Below, in pieces: positions 18,412 through 27,306 of a stretch of DNA of 46,279 bases (positions are counted from its first letter, which is position 1; every line of letters starts with the position of its first letter). A model generated the notes under the pieces. The model was not told the DNA's origin. It saw only the letters and a program-made list of their open reading frames with translations, and did no database searches. Source of the stretch: an uncultured Bacteroidales bacterium. Lineage in GTDB: Bacteria; Bacteroidota; Bacteroidia; Bacteroidales; UBA932. The stretch is from positions 1 through 46,279 of the forward strand of contig ONKE01000046.1 of NCBI GenBank assembly GCA_900318355.1, written 5' to 3'. The position numbers and the translations under genes were made by a program.

Positions 18412-19169
18412 AAGCATTGATTGTCGAAGATGAGGTGATGGCCCGCCGGCAGCTTGCAAGGACCATCACGGAGGAATTCCCCGACATGGAAATAATCGGT
18501 CAGACCGGTTCCGTCGCCGAAACCGTGGCCTGGCTTGCCGACAACTCCCCGGACATTATCTTCATGGACGTGGAACTGTCCGACGGCAAATGTTTCGAGA
18601 TATTCCGCCTTGCCAAAGTGACGGCCAAGGTGATAATAACCACAGCCTACGATAGTTACGCCGTGAAAGCCTTTGAGGCCGGGTCGGTAGACTACCTGCT
18701 CAAGCCCATCGAGAGGGAGGCCTTGCAGAGGGCGGTTTCGCGTTGCAGGGCACGTCAGGAGGCAATCGACACCGACAAGCTGCTCGAGGCCCTGGGCGCA
18801 AAGCCGTCACCGTGGCGCGAACGCTTCCTCGTCCAGGTGGGCGGGACCATCGTGCCGGTCCGTACTTCCGAGATAGCCTATTTTTTCGCCGAGGCCAAAA
18901 ACAACTATGTCGTCACCCTCGACGGCACGGCCTACATACTGGACGCATCCCTGGACGCGATTTCGACCCAGCTGGACCCGGAGGTGTTTTTTAGGGCGTC
19001 CAGAAGCCTGATTATCGCCAAGGAACAGGTCCGCAGCATGGTCAAGCTCCTTGGCGGAAGGCTGCAAATCAGGCTTAACGGACAGCTCGAGCACCCCGGC
19101 CAGTTCTCGCCCGACCTTACCGTTTCCAGGTCCCGGACCGAGGATTTCCTTGCCTGGCTCGAGAAGTAG
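18408..19169 (+). CDS. LytTR-type response regulator
   Basis: The 253-residue protein has a receiver domain with phosphoacceptor Asp54 (IIFMDVEL), acidic residues near the N-terminus (VEDE) and the conserved Lys99 (LLKP). The C-terminal domain (about 135-250) is a LytTR DNA-binding domain, with FLVQVGGTIVPV, the AEAKNNYVVTL strand and FFRASRSLIIAKEQV. LytTR proteins usually bind pairs of short direct repeats about 10 bp apart. It is translated coupled with the kinase gene and is probably its partner. The target promoter is inferred to be the divergent starch operon. Confidence 0.93.
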   Translation: MKALIVEDEVMARRQLARTITEEFPDMEIIGQTGSVAETVAWLADNSPDIIFMDVELSDGKCFEIFRLAKVTAKVIITTAYDSYAVKAFEAGSVDYLLKPIEREALQRAVSRCRARQEAIDTDKLLEALGAKPSPWRERFLVQVGGTIVPVRTSEIAYFFAEAKNNYVVTLDGTAYILDASLDAISTQLDPEVFFRASRSLIIAKEQVRSMVKLLGGRLQIRLNGQLEHPGQFSPDLTVSRSRTEDFLAWLEK

Positions 19170-19188
19170 ACATATTGCAAAAAAAGAG

Positions 19189-19196
19189 TATATTTG
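19189..19196 (+). promoter_or_regulatory. malQ promoter -7 box
   Basis: TATATTTG, a perfect TAnnTTTG, lies 20 bases after the response regulator stop and ends 20 bases before the malQ ATG at 19217. I see no convincing -33 element. It lets malQ be expressed apart from the two-component genes and excludes the earlier in-frame ATG at 19175. Confidence 0.55.
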
Positions 19197-19216
19197 CCGA
19201 AATTTCCAAAAACGCT

Positions 19217-21277
19217 ATGACTATTACCATCGAATATCGTACATCTTGGGGCGAAGAACTGAAGATTCGCCACGGCAAGTCTCTTGAGGCAATGGAATAT
19301 GTCCCGGACGGGATTTGGAGGGCACGGCTGAGCCGCGTTCCAAAGGAAGTCAGTTTCGAATTGTGGCGCGACGGGCGCTGCATCCGCCGCGAATGGCGGG
19401 GGCACCTTCTGGGTGCCTCTGCGGCCTTGCCGGCCGGCGAGGTACGGCTGTGGTGGAACGACGCCCCGGCCGATGCCGCCCTGCAAGACTCCAAGCTGGG
19501 CCCCGTCGTGGCGCCCAATGGCACTGACGGCCATTGGCGCGGAGCCGGAGTTGCCGTCCCGGTTTTTTCCCTGCGCAGCGAAGAGAGTTTCGGCGTGGGC
19601 GAGTTCCACGACCTGATGAAGCTGGTCGACTGGGCCGCGGCCACCGGGCAGAAGCTGATCCAGCTGCTCCCCATCAACGATACTACGATGACCGGCACCT
19701 GGCAGGATTCATATCCCTACAATGCCAACACGACCTTCGCGCTTCACCCGCAGTTTGTGCATCTTCCGTCGGCCGGCGTCCGCGTAGACAAGGCCTACAA
19801 GGCCCTGCAGGCGGAGCTTAACGCTCTTCCGGCCGAGGACTACGAGAGGGTGAACAACGAAAAGGACAGGCTCCTGCGCAAGGTGTATGCGAAGTTTACT
19901 CCGACCCCGGAATTCGAGGCCTTCGTCGCCGCCAACCGCACCTGGCTGCTGCCATATGCCGTTTTCCGCTGCCTGACGGCTTCGTTCGGCACGCCCGACT
20001 TCTCCCGCTGGGGCGACATGGCGGTATATTCTCCCGCCAAGGTCCGCAAGTTTGCCGCCGCCCACCCCGCCGAGGTCGGCTACCATGAGTTCGTGCAGTA
20101 TCATCTCGACCGCCAGCTTCGCGAGGTCGTGGCCTATGCCCATGCCCACGGCGTCGGTTTCAAGGGCGACCTTCCCATAGGCATCAGCCGCACCAGCGTC
20201 GATGCGTGGCAATATCCCGAGCTGTTCCATCTTGACAGCCAGGCCGGTGCCCCGCCGGATGCCTTCGCCGCCGACGGTCAGAACTGGGGCTTCCCCACCT
20301 ACAACTGGGAGCGCATGGCCGAGGACGGTTTCGCCTGGTGGAAGGCCCGCATGCGCAAGATGGGAGAATATTTCGACGCGTTCCGCATCGACCATATCCT
20401 CGGATTCTTCCGCATCTGGGAGATTCCCGCCCGCTACAAGAGCGGCCTCATGGGCCATTTCAACCCGGCGTTGCCCTACAGCGGCGACGAGCTTCGCGGC
20501 ATGGGATTCAGCCCCTGGACCCCGCAGGACGATTCGACCGACGTGCTGTTTGTCGAAGACCCGCGCCGTCCCGACTGGTGGCATCCGCGCATCGGCGGGC
20601 AAAACACCGAAGCCTTCCGCGCCCTGCCCGACTGGCTCCAGCGCCGTTACAACGACCTCTACAACGACTTCTTCTACCATCGCCACAACGAGTTCTGGAG
20701 GGCGAGCGCCATGTCCAAGCTGCCGGCCCTGCTCGGGACCACCGGCATGCTCACCTGCGGCGAAGACCTCGGCATGATCCCGGCCTGCGTGCCTCCGGTG
20801 ATGGCCGAGCTCGGCATCCTGTCGCTCGAGATCCAGCGCATGCCGAAGGACCCTTCGGTCGAATTCGCCGACCCGGCAGCATATCCCTACGCCTGCGTCT
20901 GCGCAACCGGCACCCACGACACCTCGCCGCTGCGCGCATGGTGGGAGGAAGACCGCGACGCCTCCGCCCGCTTCTACCACGGGATGCTCGGCTGCCAGGG
21001 CGAAGTGCCGTATTTCTGCGAACCCTGGGTGTGCGAAAAGATTGTCCGCCAACATCTTGACTCCCCGGCCATGCTCTGCGTGCTTCCGCTCCAGGACTGG
21101 CTCAGCATCGACGGCGCAGTCCGCTACGCCGGCAACCCGGCCGACGAACGCATCAACGTCCCGGCCAACCCCCGCCACTACTGGCGCTACCGCATTCACC
21201 TCACCCTCGAAGACCTCCTCTCCCGCACCGACTTCACCGCCCACCTCCGCGAACTCATCTCCTCCGCCGGCCGCTAA
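19217..21277 (+). CDS. malQ: 4-alpha-glucanotransferase (amylomaltase), GH77
   Basis: The 686-residue cytoplasmic enzyme transfers maltodextrin segments between glucans. The first 100 or so residues (TIEYRTSWGEELKI...GIWRARL) look like one CBM20-type starch-binding domain; the rest is GH77. The catalytic residues are visible: nucleophile Asp392 in FRIDHILGFFRIWEIP, acid/base Glu516 in CGEDLGMIP, and Asp568 in GTHDTS. Bacterial plant-type MalQ proteins often carry two CBM20 domains, so this one seems shorter at the N-terminus. The ATG at 19175 was rejected because the promoter box lies after it. It completes the intracellular step for sugars brought in by the adjacent operon. Confidence 0.93.
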   Translation: MTITIEYRTSWGEELKIRHGKSLEAMEYVPDGIWRARLSRVPKEVSFELWRDGRCIRREWRGHLLGASAALPAGEVRLWWNDAPADAALQDSKLGPVVAPNGTDGHWRGAGVAVPVFSLRSEESFGVGEFHDLMKLVDWAAATGQKLIQLLPINDTTMTGTWQDSYPYNANTTFALHPQFVHLPSAGVRVDKAYKALQAELNALPAEDYERVNNEKDRLLRKVYAKFTPTPEFEAFVAANRTWLLPYAVFRCLTASFGTPDFSRWGDMAVYSPAKVRKFAAAHPAEVGYHEFVQYHLDRQLREVVAYAHAHGVGFKGDLPIGISRTSVDAWQYPELFHLDSQAGAPPDAFAADGQNWGFPTYNWERMAEDGFAWWKARMRKMGEYFDAFRIDHILGFFRIWEIPARYKSGLMGHFNPALPYSGDELRGMGFSPWTPQDDSTDVLFVEDPRRPDWWHPRIGGQNTEAFRALPDWLQRRYNDLYNDFFYHRHNEFWRASAMSKLPALLGTTGMLTCGEDLGMIPACVPPVMAELGILSLEIQRMPKDPSVEFADPAAYPYACVCATGTHDTSPLRAWWEEDRDASARFYHGMLGCQGEVPYFCEPWVCEKIVRQHLDSPAMLCVLPLQDWLSIDGAVRYAGNPADERINVPANPRHYWRYRIHLTLEDLLSRTDFTAHLRELISSAGR

Positions 21278-21294
21278 CGCCCCGCGAAGACGGC

Positions 21295-22119
21295 TTAGCG
21301 ATTGTCGGAGGCGGAAGATTGGCGCCAGGCGGAGACGGCTTCGCGGACGGAGCCGTAGCGGAGGAGGAGCTCGTGAGCCTGGACGTAGTCGGTGAGGCCA
21401 GTTTCCTCGAGAATCATGCGGGTGCCGCGGTCGACGAGCTTGCGGTTGGTGAGCTGCATGTCGACCATATGGTTGCCCTCAACATGGCCGAGGAGTATCA
21501 TGGAGGCGGTCGAGAGCATATTGAGGATGAGTTTCTGCGCAGTGGCGGCTTTGAGTCGGGTGCTGCCGGTGAGGAACTCCGGGCCGACCACCGTGACGAT
21601 GGGATATTCCACCGCTTCGGCCAGGGGGCTGTCGGCGTTGCAGACGATGCATCCGGTCAGAAGTCCATGGGAACGTGCGTCGCGGCAGACACCGATGACG
21701 TAGGGGGTGGTACCGGAGGCGGCGATGCCTATCACAACGTCGTCCGGCGTCGGAGAGAATGGCGCCATGTCCTTCCAACCCTGCCTGGGGTCGTCTTCGG
21801 CATGTTCCACGGCCTTTCGTATGGCAGTGTCGCCGCCGGCTATCAGGCCGATGAACACGTCGCGGACCCCGAAGGTCGGAGGAATTTCCGAAGCATCGAC
21901 CACTCCGAGACGGCCGCTTGTGCCCGCGCCGAGGTAGAACACCCGCCCGCCACGGCGCAAACGTTCCACCATGGCCTCGAGGAGCTTCTGAATCTGCGGG
22001 ACCGACATGCGAACGGCATCGGCGACCTTGTGGTCTTCATCGTTCATCGCATGGAGCAGCTCTCCCGGCGACATGTGCGCAAGGTCTTGATATAGAGAGG
22101 ATTGTTCTGTTGTTTTCAT
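21295..22119 (-). CDS. murQ: N-acetylmuramic acid 6-phosphate etherase
   Basis: MurQ removes D-lactate from MurNAc-6-phosphate to give GlcNAc-6-phosphate in peptidoglycan recycling. The 274-residue protein has the SIS fold with the family motifs LGAGTSGRLGVVDASE, IAASGTTPYV and GPEFLTGSTRLKAATAQK, and ends with the helix region NRKLVDRGTRMI. Length is slightly short of the usual 300 residues. Its ATG overlaps the stop of the sugar kinase gene as ATGA. It is the last gene of the operon and converges on malQ with a 17-base gap. Confidence 0.96.
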   Translation of the reverse strand: MKTTEQSSLYQDLAHMSPGELLHAMNDEDHKVADAVRMSVPQIQKLLEAMVERLRRGGRVFYLGAGTSGRLGVVDASEIPPTFGVRDVFIGLIAGGDTAIRKAVEHAEDDPRQGWKDMAPFSPTPDDVVIGIAASGTTPYVIGVCRDARSHGLLTGCIVCNADSPLAEAVEYPIVTVVGPEFLTGSTRLKAATAQKLILNMLSTASMILLGHVEGNHMVDMQLTNRKLVDRGTRMILEETGLTDYVQAHELLLRYGSVREAVSAWRQSSASDNR

Positions 22120-23000
22120 TGATGGTAGGCTATGAGTTCATCCGACGGGGACGCAAGGAAACGGGCAAAGGCGACGCCCTCTTCGGCGCCGACGGATGAA
22201 AGGATTTCCCGGTAGGCGCAACCGAAGCCGCCGACGACTCCAACAGGAAGCGCACGGGGTGTGACGGCGGAGGACAGAAGGGGAATGAGGCAGCGGCGGA
22301 TGAAGGAGCGGAAATTGTCGTCAACGATGGCCTTGGCGTATGGGTCAATGGCGTAGAAGCCAAGTATTTCCGGGGCGAACTTGCCGAGGAAGCCGGCCGG
22401 GGAGGCGCCATGGTAGACTTCGTGGACCAGCGCCGGATAAGCCATGTCGAAACGGCTGGCGAAATGGGCGGCCATCGCCTCAGGGACAAGCCCTTTGATG
22501 TAGTCGGAAACAAAACGGCGGCCGAGGGCGGAGGCGCTGCCTTCGTCTCCGAGAATGAATCCGCCGGAAGGGACGGTCTTGACGATGCGCGACCCGTCGT
22601 AGAGGCAGGCGTTAGAGCCGGTGCCGAGGATGACGGCAACTCCGGCAGAATGGCCGCAGACGGCCCTTGCAGCCGCAAGAAGGTCGCTCTCGAGGCAAAC
22701 CTCCGCGCCGGGAAATGCCGCCGACATCAGCGTCTCCAGGCGCTCATAGCGCTCCGTTCCGGGGAACAGGCCGGCCGCATAGAAGTTGACCTCGGTTATG
22801 CTTGTATCCGTATCGCGCTGCGCGGCGAGGGCGGAGTCGACCCAGCGGAGGCCGTCTTGAAGGGCGGAGAAGAGGTAGTCTTCTTCGCCGGAGGAGAAGT
22901 TCATGCCGCCGGTAAAAAAAACCAGCGGCGCAGCCGCGGGCGCGGCGGGGAGGAGCGTCCATTGGGATTTGGTGGCGCCGCATTCAACGATCAGTTTCAT
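22116..23000 (-). CDS. BadF/BadG-family amino-sugar kinase (MurNAc/GlcNAc kinase-like)
   Basis: The 294-residue protein belongs to the BadF/BadG/BcrA/BcrD ATPase family within the actin-like kinases. It has the phosphate-1 motif ECGATKSQW at the N-terminus, ILGTGSNACLYDG, and the GGFILGDEGSASALG motif typical of N-acetylglucosamine kinases of this family. Clostridial MurK, which phosphorylates MurNAc and GlcNAc, belongs to the same family. Its position between a symporter and murQ, with ATGA overlaps on both sides, makes MurNAc the likely substrate because MurQ needs MurNAc-6-P. Specificity is inferred from context. Confidence 0.88.
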   Translation of the reverse strand: MKLIVECGATKSQWTLLPAAPAAAPLVFFTGGMNFSSGEEDYLFSALQDGLRWVDSALAAQRDTDTSITEVNFYAAGLFPGTERYERLETLMSAAFPGAEVCLESDLLAAARAVCGHSAGVAVILGTGSNACLYDGSRIVKTVPSGGFILGDEGSASALGRRFVSDYIKGLVPEAMAAHFASRFDMAYPALVHEVYHGASPAGFLGKFAPEILGFYAIDPYAKAIVDDNFRSFIRRCLIPLLSSAVTPRALPVGVVGGFGCAYREILSSVGAEEGVAFARFLASPSDELIAYHQ

Positions 23001-24448
23001 TGTTTCGGGGAGTTGGAGGCTGGTTTAATCAGGCAGCAGAGGCCGAGGAAGGTCAGGGCGGCGTTGAGGAGGAGAATTTCGTAGCTGAACTTGTAGCCGC
23101 CGAACCACCGTTCGGAATTGAGCTGGAGCACCAGGCAGATGGCCGGGGCGAGCACCGAGACGAGCGGCACCCAGCGGTCGCGGACCTGGGCGCGGGTCAG
23201 GATGCCGAAGGCGAACATGCCCAGCAGCGGGCCGTAGGTGTAGCTGGCGAGCTTGTAGACGGCGTCGATGGCGCTCGTAGAGTTCAACGCATTGAAAACC
23301 ACGATGGTAACCGCCATAGCGACGGCCATGCCGACGTGGACCTTCTTGCGGATGGAACTCACCTGGGCGTCGCTGCGGCCGGCCGTGCCGAGGATATCGA
23401 CCGTAAAGGACGTCGTGAGCGACGTAAGGGCCGAGCCGCCAGCGCCGTAGGCCGCCGACACCAGGCCGAGCACGAACAGCACGCCGACAATGCCGGGCAG
23501 CGAACCTGACGTGGCGACAGCCGGGAAGATTTCATCGCCGGTCTGCGGGATACCGACCTCGCCGGCATAGAGATAAAGCAGCACGCCGAGGCAGAGGAAG
23601 AGGAAAATGACCACCGTCTGGAGCACTGTCGACACCATCAGGTTCTTCTGCGCATCGCGCTGGTCCCTGCAACTGAGGGCCCTCTGCATCATATCCTGGT
23701 CGAGGCCAGTCATGGCAATGACGGTGAAAAGGCCGCCGAGAAACTGTTTCCAGAAATATTGCGGATGGTTGACGTCGCCCAGCCAGAGGATGCGGGACAT
23801 GCCGGAATCACGGATTGCGGCCGGAAGGGACGCGGCCGTCAGGCCCAGGTCGCGGGCGATGAAGACGATGGTCAGCACGACCGCCGCCACCATGCACACC
23901 GTCTTCAGGACGTCCGTACCGATGACCGACCGCACGCCGCCGCGATAGGTGTAGGCCAGCACGATGGCGACGTTGACGAGGACATTGAGCCAGAACGGCA
24001 GACCGAGCGGGCCGAAGACCAGAAGTTGCAGCGACAGGCACACCAGGAACAGCCTCACCGACGCGCCGAGCATCTTCGAAATGAAGAAAAACCATGCACC
24101 CGTCTTATAGGCCCCGAGGCCGAAACGCCGTTCGAGATACTGATAGATGGAAACGACCTGCAGACGGTAGTAAAGCGGCATCAGCACGAAGGCGATGACG
24201 GCATATCCGGCCATGAATCCAAGGCACATCTGCATATACCCCATGCCGCTTTTCGCAACCATGCCGGGCACCGAAACGAAGGTCACGCCGGACATGCACG
24301 CCCCGATCATGGCTATGGCGACGACCCACCACGGCGACTTTTTCCGGGCGCCGAAGAAATCGCCTCCGCCCCGCCGGGAAATGCGGGAAACGACAAGCAT
24401 GGCGGCGAAATATGCCGCTATCACGACTATTATGGTTACAGGACTCAT
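22997..24448 (-). CDS. Sodium:solute symporter (SSS family)
   Basis: The 483-residue protein has about 13 hydrophobic helices and the sodium:solute symporter pattern (VTFVSVPGMVAKSGMGYMQ near the N-terminus, a GLDQDMMQRALSCRD segment, then GAGGSALTSLTTSF). It would bring a small solute into the cytoplasm with sodium. Its stop overlaps the kinase start as ATGA. I infer an amino sugar such as MurNAc or a related sugar from that coupling. A similar transporter-kinase-etherase order is known for MurNAc use in Tannerella forsythia, but I cannot check homology here. Confidence 0.9.
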   Translation of the reverse strand: MSPVTIIVVIAAYFAAMLVVSRISRRGGGDFFGARKKSPWWVVAIAMIGACMSGVTFVSVPGMVAKSGMGYMQMCLGFMAGYAVIAFVLMPLYYRLQVVSIYQYLERRFGLGAYKTGAWFFFISKMLGASVRLFLVCLSLQLLVFGPLGLPFWLNVLVNVAIVLAYTYRGGVRSVIGTDVLKTVCMVAAVVLTIVFIARDLGLTAASLPAAIRDSGMSRILWLGDVNHPQYFWKQFLGGLFTVIAMTGLDQDMMQRALSCRDQRDAQKNLMVSTVLQTVVIFLFLCLGVLLYLYAGEVGIPQTGDEIFPAVATSGSLPGIVGVLFVLGLVSAAYGAGGSALTSLTTSFTVDILGTAGRSDAQVSSIRKKVHVGMAVAMAVTIVVFNALNSTSAIDAVYKLASYTYGPLLGMFAFGILTRAQVRDRWVPLVSVLAPAICLVLQLNSERWFGGYKFSYEILLLNAALTFLGLCCLIKPASNSPKQ

Positions 24449-24454
24449 ACTTCT

Positions 24455-25843
24455 CTAAAAATCAGCTACTTTACGCCTCAGCATAGGCCAGCACAAGGCC
24501 GGAAGCAGGAACGACACCAGGCAGGAAACGATCCAGAACCATGCGACCGGAGTGAAGTCGTAGGCCTGCCCTCCCGTCGACGAAGTCTCGATCAGGACGC
24601 CCGAAACCGTGCTCTGAAGGGCCGCGGCGGCATAGCTGGAAATGCCGACAACACCCAGCGCAGCCCCCGTCGCCTTGCGTGGAACGATGTCGAGGGCCAT
24701 GAGGCCGGAGACGATGCAATAGAGCGCCGCGAGGGTCAGGCTCGCCACGGAAAGGAACACGACATTTACGATGAAACCGCCTCCCGTCAGAAGGAAAAGC
24801 GCCAGCGTCACGAGGCACACCACCCCGCAGAGAATCACCGGACGCAGTCTGTTGCCACGGAAAACGCGGTCGGACAGCCAACCGGCCACCACGGTACCTA
24901 CAACGCCGATTCCCTCGGACACGGCGACGATGCCGGCAGCGTCGGTCAGGGCATAACCCTTGGCCTTCTGCAGGAAGAAAATACCCCACGAGGAAATGCC
25001 GTACTGGGTAATGTAGACAAAGGCGCTCGACAAGGCGATAACCCATATGCCGGGATGGCGCAGGACGGCCATATGGAGCTCCCGCGTAGGGATGGAGTCG
25101 GCCTTGCGCGGTTCCTCGCCGGAAAGCGTCTGAACCGACGGAAGTCCCTTGCTCTCAGGCGTATCCGAGACGAAAAAGTAGATTATCAGCGAGCCAATGA
25201 AGCCGCAAAGGGCGGCGACGATGAAACCGTATTGCCAGCCCAGCCACAGGACGACATGGCCGATCAGAATCATCGAAACCGACTTCCCCAGATAGGGCGT
25301 GGCGCAGAGGATGCTGTAGAAGGTGCCGCGGCTTTTGAGGGGGAACCAGCGCGAGAGGCTGATAACAGCCGGCGGCGCGCCCATCGACTGGGCCCATCCG
25401 TTGATGCCCCAGACTAAGGCGAACAAAAAGAATATCAGCATCGTAGACAGGCCAAGCCAGCCGTGAAGAAGGCCCAGGGCCCCCATCACCAGATTGACCA
25501 GCGAACTGACCACGAGGCCAACCGCCATGAAGCGGCGCACGTTGCAATAGTCGGCGATGAAGCCGTTGCAGAATTTGCCGATGGCATAGACCAGCAGCAG
25601 CGCGGAATCCACCAGGCCGATCTGCGCAGGCGACATTACGCCGCCGTCGACCACTGGCTGCTTCACCACGCTTATGGCCATGCGGCAGACGTAGTAGAGG
25701 CAATAGGCCGCGGTCACGCCCCAGAACGTCCGGTTCCGCAGGCGCTTGTATTCGGCATCCACATGCTCCTGCGGCACCTCTGCGGAAGAAGGCTTGCTGA
25801 TTCGGAAATAACTGTAAAGGCTCAATCTACGAAACGGTACCAT
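24455..25843 (-). CDS. MFS transporter of the organophosphate:phosphate antiporter type
   Basis: The protein of about 462 residues has 12 predicted helices and the GlpT/UhpT-family N-terminus (DAEYKRLRNRTFWGVTAAYCLYYVCRM) with the YAIGKFCNGFIADYCNVRRF loop. Family members exchange sugar phosphates or glycerol-3-phosphate for phosphate. The frame is open to 25897, but the ATG at 25843 gives a normal short cytoplasmic N-terminus; it still overlaps the end of the upstream gene by about 22 bases. The next gene starts 6 bases after its stop. Being with a SSS symporter, kinase and etherase suggests a phosphorylated sugar as substrate; this is inference. Confidence 0.88.
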   Translation of the reverse strand: MVPFRRLSLYSYFRISKPSSAEVPQEHVDAEYKRLRNRTFWGVTAAYCLYYVCRMAISVVKQPVVDGGVMSPAQIGLVDSALLLVYAIGKFCNGFIADYCNVRRFMAVGLVVSSLVNLVMGALGLLHGWLGLSTMLIFFLFALVWGINGWAQSMGAPPAVISLSRWFPLKSRGTFYSILCATPYLGKSVSMILIGHVVLWLGWQYGFIVAALCGFIGSLIIYFFVSDTPESKGLPSVQTLSGEEPRKADSIPTRELHMAVLRHPGIWVIALSSAFVYITQYGISSWGIFFLQKAKGYALTDAAGIVAVSEGIGVVGTVVAGWLSDRVFRGNRLRPVILCGVVCLVTLALFLLTGGGFIVNVVFLSVASLTLAALYCIVSGLMALDIVPRKATGAALGVVGISSYAAAALQSTVSGVLIETSSTGGQAYDFTPVAWFWIVSCLVSFLLPALCWPMLRRKVADF

Positions 25844-27285
25844 TGTCCGGCATCGATGTACCGGAGACGATCGCCCTCCTGGTGGAGGATAAAGCACGTT
25901 ACACTTTCAGGAGAATCCTTGGTCAGGAAAAGGTTGACGCCGCCTTCGGGGTCGATGGCGATGCTGACCAGGTTGGGAATGCCGTAGAACCCCTCGTCGT
26001 CGACGTTCCAGACGCTGTAAGTGCCGTCGCCTTCGAACTCCCTCTCGAGGCTTCCAACGGCAACCGGAACGCCGTTTTCCTGCCACACGAATACGACTTC
26101 GGCCTTGTTGCCGACATGCTCGAGCTCGAAGATATCCAGCTCGCCGGGACGGCCGCGCAGCCAGCCGACGCGGCGGCTGCTGATGATTTCGCGCCCGCCG
26201 TTGCCACGGGAGACGTTCCATGCCAGGTCTTCCGAGGCCTCGAGCTCCTGCTCGGGGTATTTCCAGCGGCTGAAAGACGGCCACTGGTGGCGTCCGGCAA
26301 AGTCGGAATCAGCGATAAGCACCTGAACCTCATATGGTTCGTAGCCACGGAACATGCCCGGCTTCGGGCCCATGGACATGTAGTATTGGCCCTGGATGTT
26401 TTCAAAATGAAGCTGGTCGAGGCCGAGCTGGCGGTCGGTATCCTTGCGGGCGTCTTCCCCGGCGACGACAAGCGAGGAATTCTGCTTGAAGACGGCCCAG
26501 GCGAAGTTGGGCTGCGGGCTGTTGTCGACCGCGGCTTCCATAGGAATGACGTAGTTGTCAAAAGCCTCGTCGGGATAGGCGAACTTCGGAAGCCGGAGCT
26601 TAGACCAGTCGTAGGGCATGTTGGTGTACCAGAGGGCGCCGGGCTCGATTCGCTGGTTCTTGTCGGAAAGGACAACCTCCATCACCTCTATGCTCTCGGT
26701 GAGAGCGTCGGCAAGTATGCCGGTCACGCGGTATTCCTCGCCAGAGAAGCCTTTTACCTTCTCCGGCAGGGTTATCTTGCCAAAATAGTGACCGCCGTAG
26801 CGGAGCATGCAATCGTTGCCGAGTTCGTCGGCCTGGTAGAGATAGCCGTTTTTGTCGAGGATGACCGTCTCGTCGCGGGCGTAAATGCCGCTGTAGACCG
26901 CCCTGGGGCCATCTCCCGAACTGCGGTCGACGAGGCGGATGAAACCGCCGCGGACGCCATATTCGGCCGGGTCGAGGCTGGGTTTGAGGTCGACCTCGAT
27001 GCTGCACTCAAGCTCCTCGTCGGGATAGTAGTAATTGATCTTGTTTTTCTTGACGGGGATGCCCTGGAAGTCGGTGTCGTAACGGGACGTGGTACCGTCT
27101 TCAAAATGCATCTGAAGGTTGAACGAAGCCTCGTTCTTGCCCATGGGGATAAGGTAGAGCTCCACTTTGCATGACGGTGCGGAGCCGTCGTCGGTCTCCA
27201 CCATGATGTAGCGGCCGCCCCATTCCTGGGCCGCGAGCGCCAGGGCGGACAGCATCATGACGCTGATGGCGAGTAACTTTTTCAT
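25822..27285 (-). CDS. Secreted protein of unknown function
   Basis: The 487-residue protein has a signal peptide (MKKLLAISVMMLSALALAAQ) with probable cleavage after the AxA-like end. No lipobox Cys and no membrane helix follow. The mature part is acidic, rich in beta-strand-like stretches, with many Tyr/Trp/Gly residues (EEWGGRY-like start, YMSMGPKPGMFRGYEPYEVQ, WKYPEQELE). I recognise no family or catalytic motif. It lies 21 bases after the polyprenyl synthetase gene and overlaps the transporter gene, so it belongs to the same operon. It may be periplasmic or on the surface. Confidence 0.8.
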   Translation of the reverse strand: MKKLLAISVMMLSALALAAQEWGGRYIMVETDDGSAPSCKVELYLIPMGKNEASFNLQMHFEDGTTSRYDTDFQGIPVKKNKINYYYPDEELECSIEVDLKPSLDPAEYGVRGGFIRLVDRSSGDGPRAVYSGIYARDETVILDKNGYLYQADELGNDCMLRYGGHYFGKITLPEKVKGFSGEEYRVTGILADALTESIEVMEVVLSDKNQRIEPGALWYTNMPYDWSKLRLPKFAYPDEAFDNYVIPMEAAVDNSPQPNFAWAVFKQNSSLVVAGEDARKDTDRQLGLDQLHFENIQGQYYMSMGPKPGMFRGYEPYEVQVLIADSDFAGRHQWPSFSRWKYPEQELEASEDLAWNVSRGNGGREIISSRRVGWLRGRPGELDIFELEHVGNKAEVVFVWQENGVPVAVGSLEREFEGDGTYSVWNVDDEGFYGIPNLVSIAIDPEGGVNLFLTKDSPESVTCFILHQEGDRLRYIDAGQWYRFVD

Positions 27286-27306
27286 TTTCCGGGCGAGTTT
27301 GATGGT

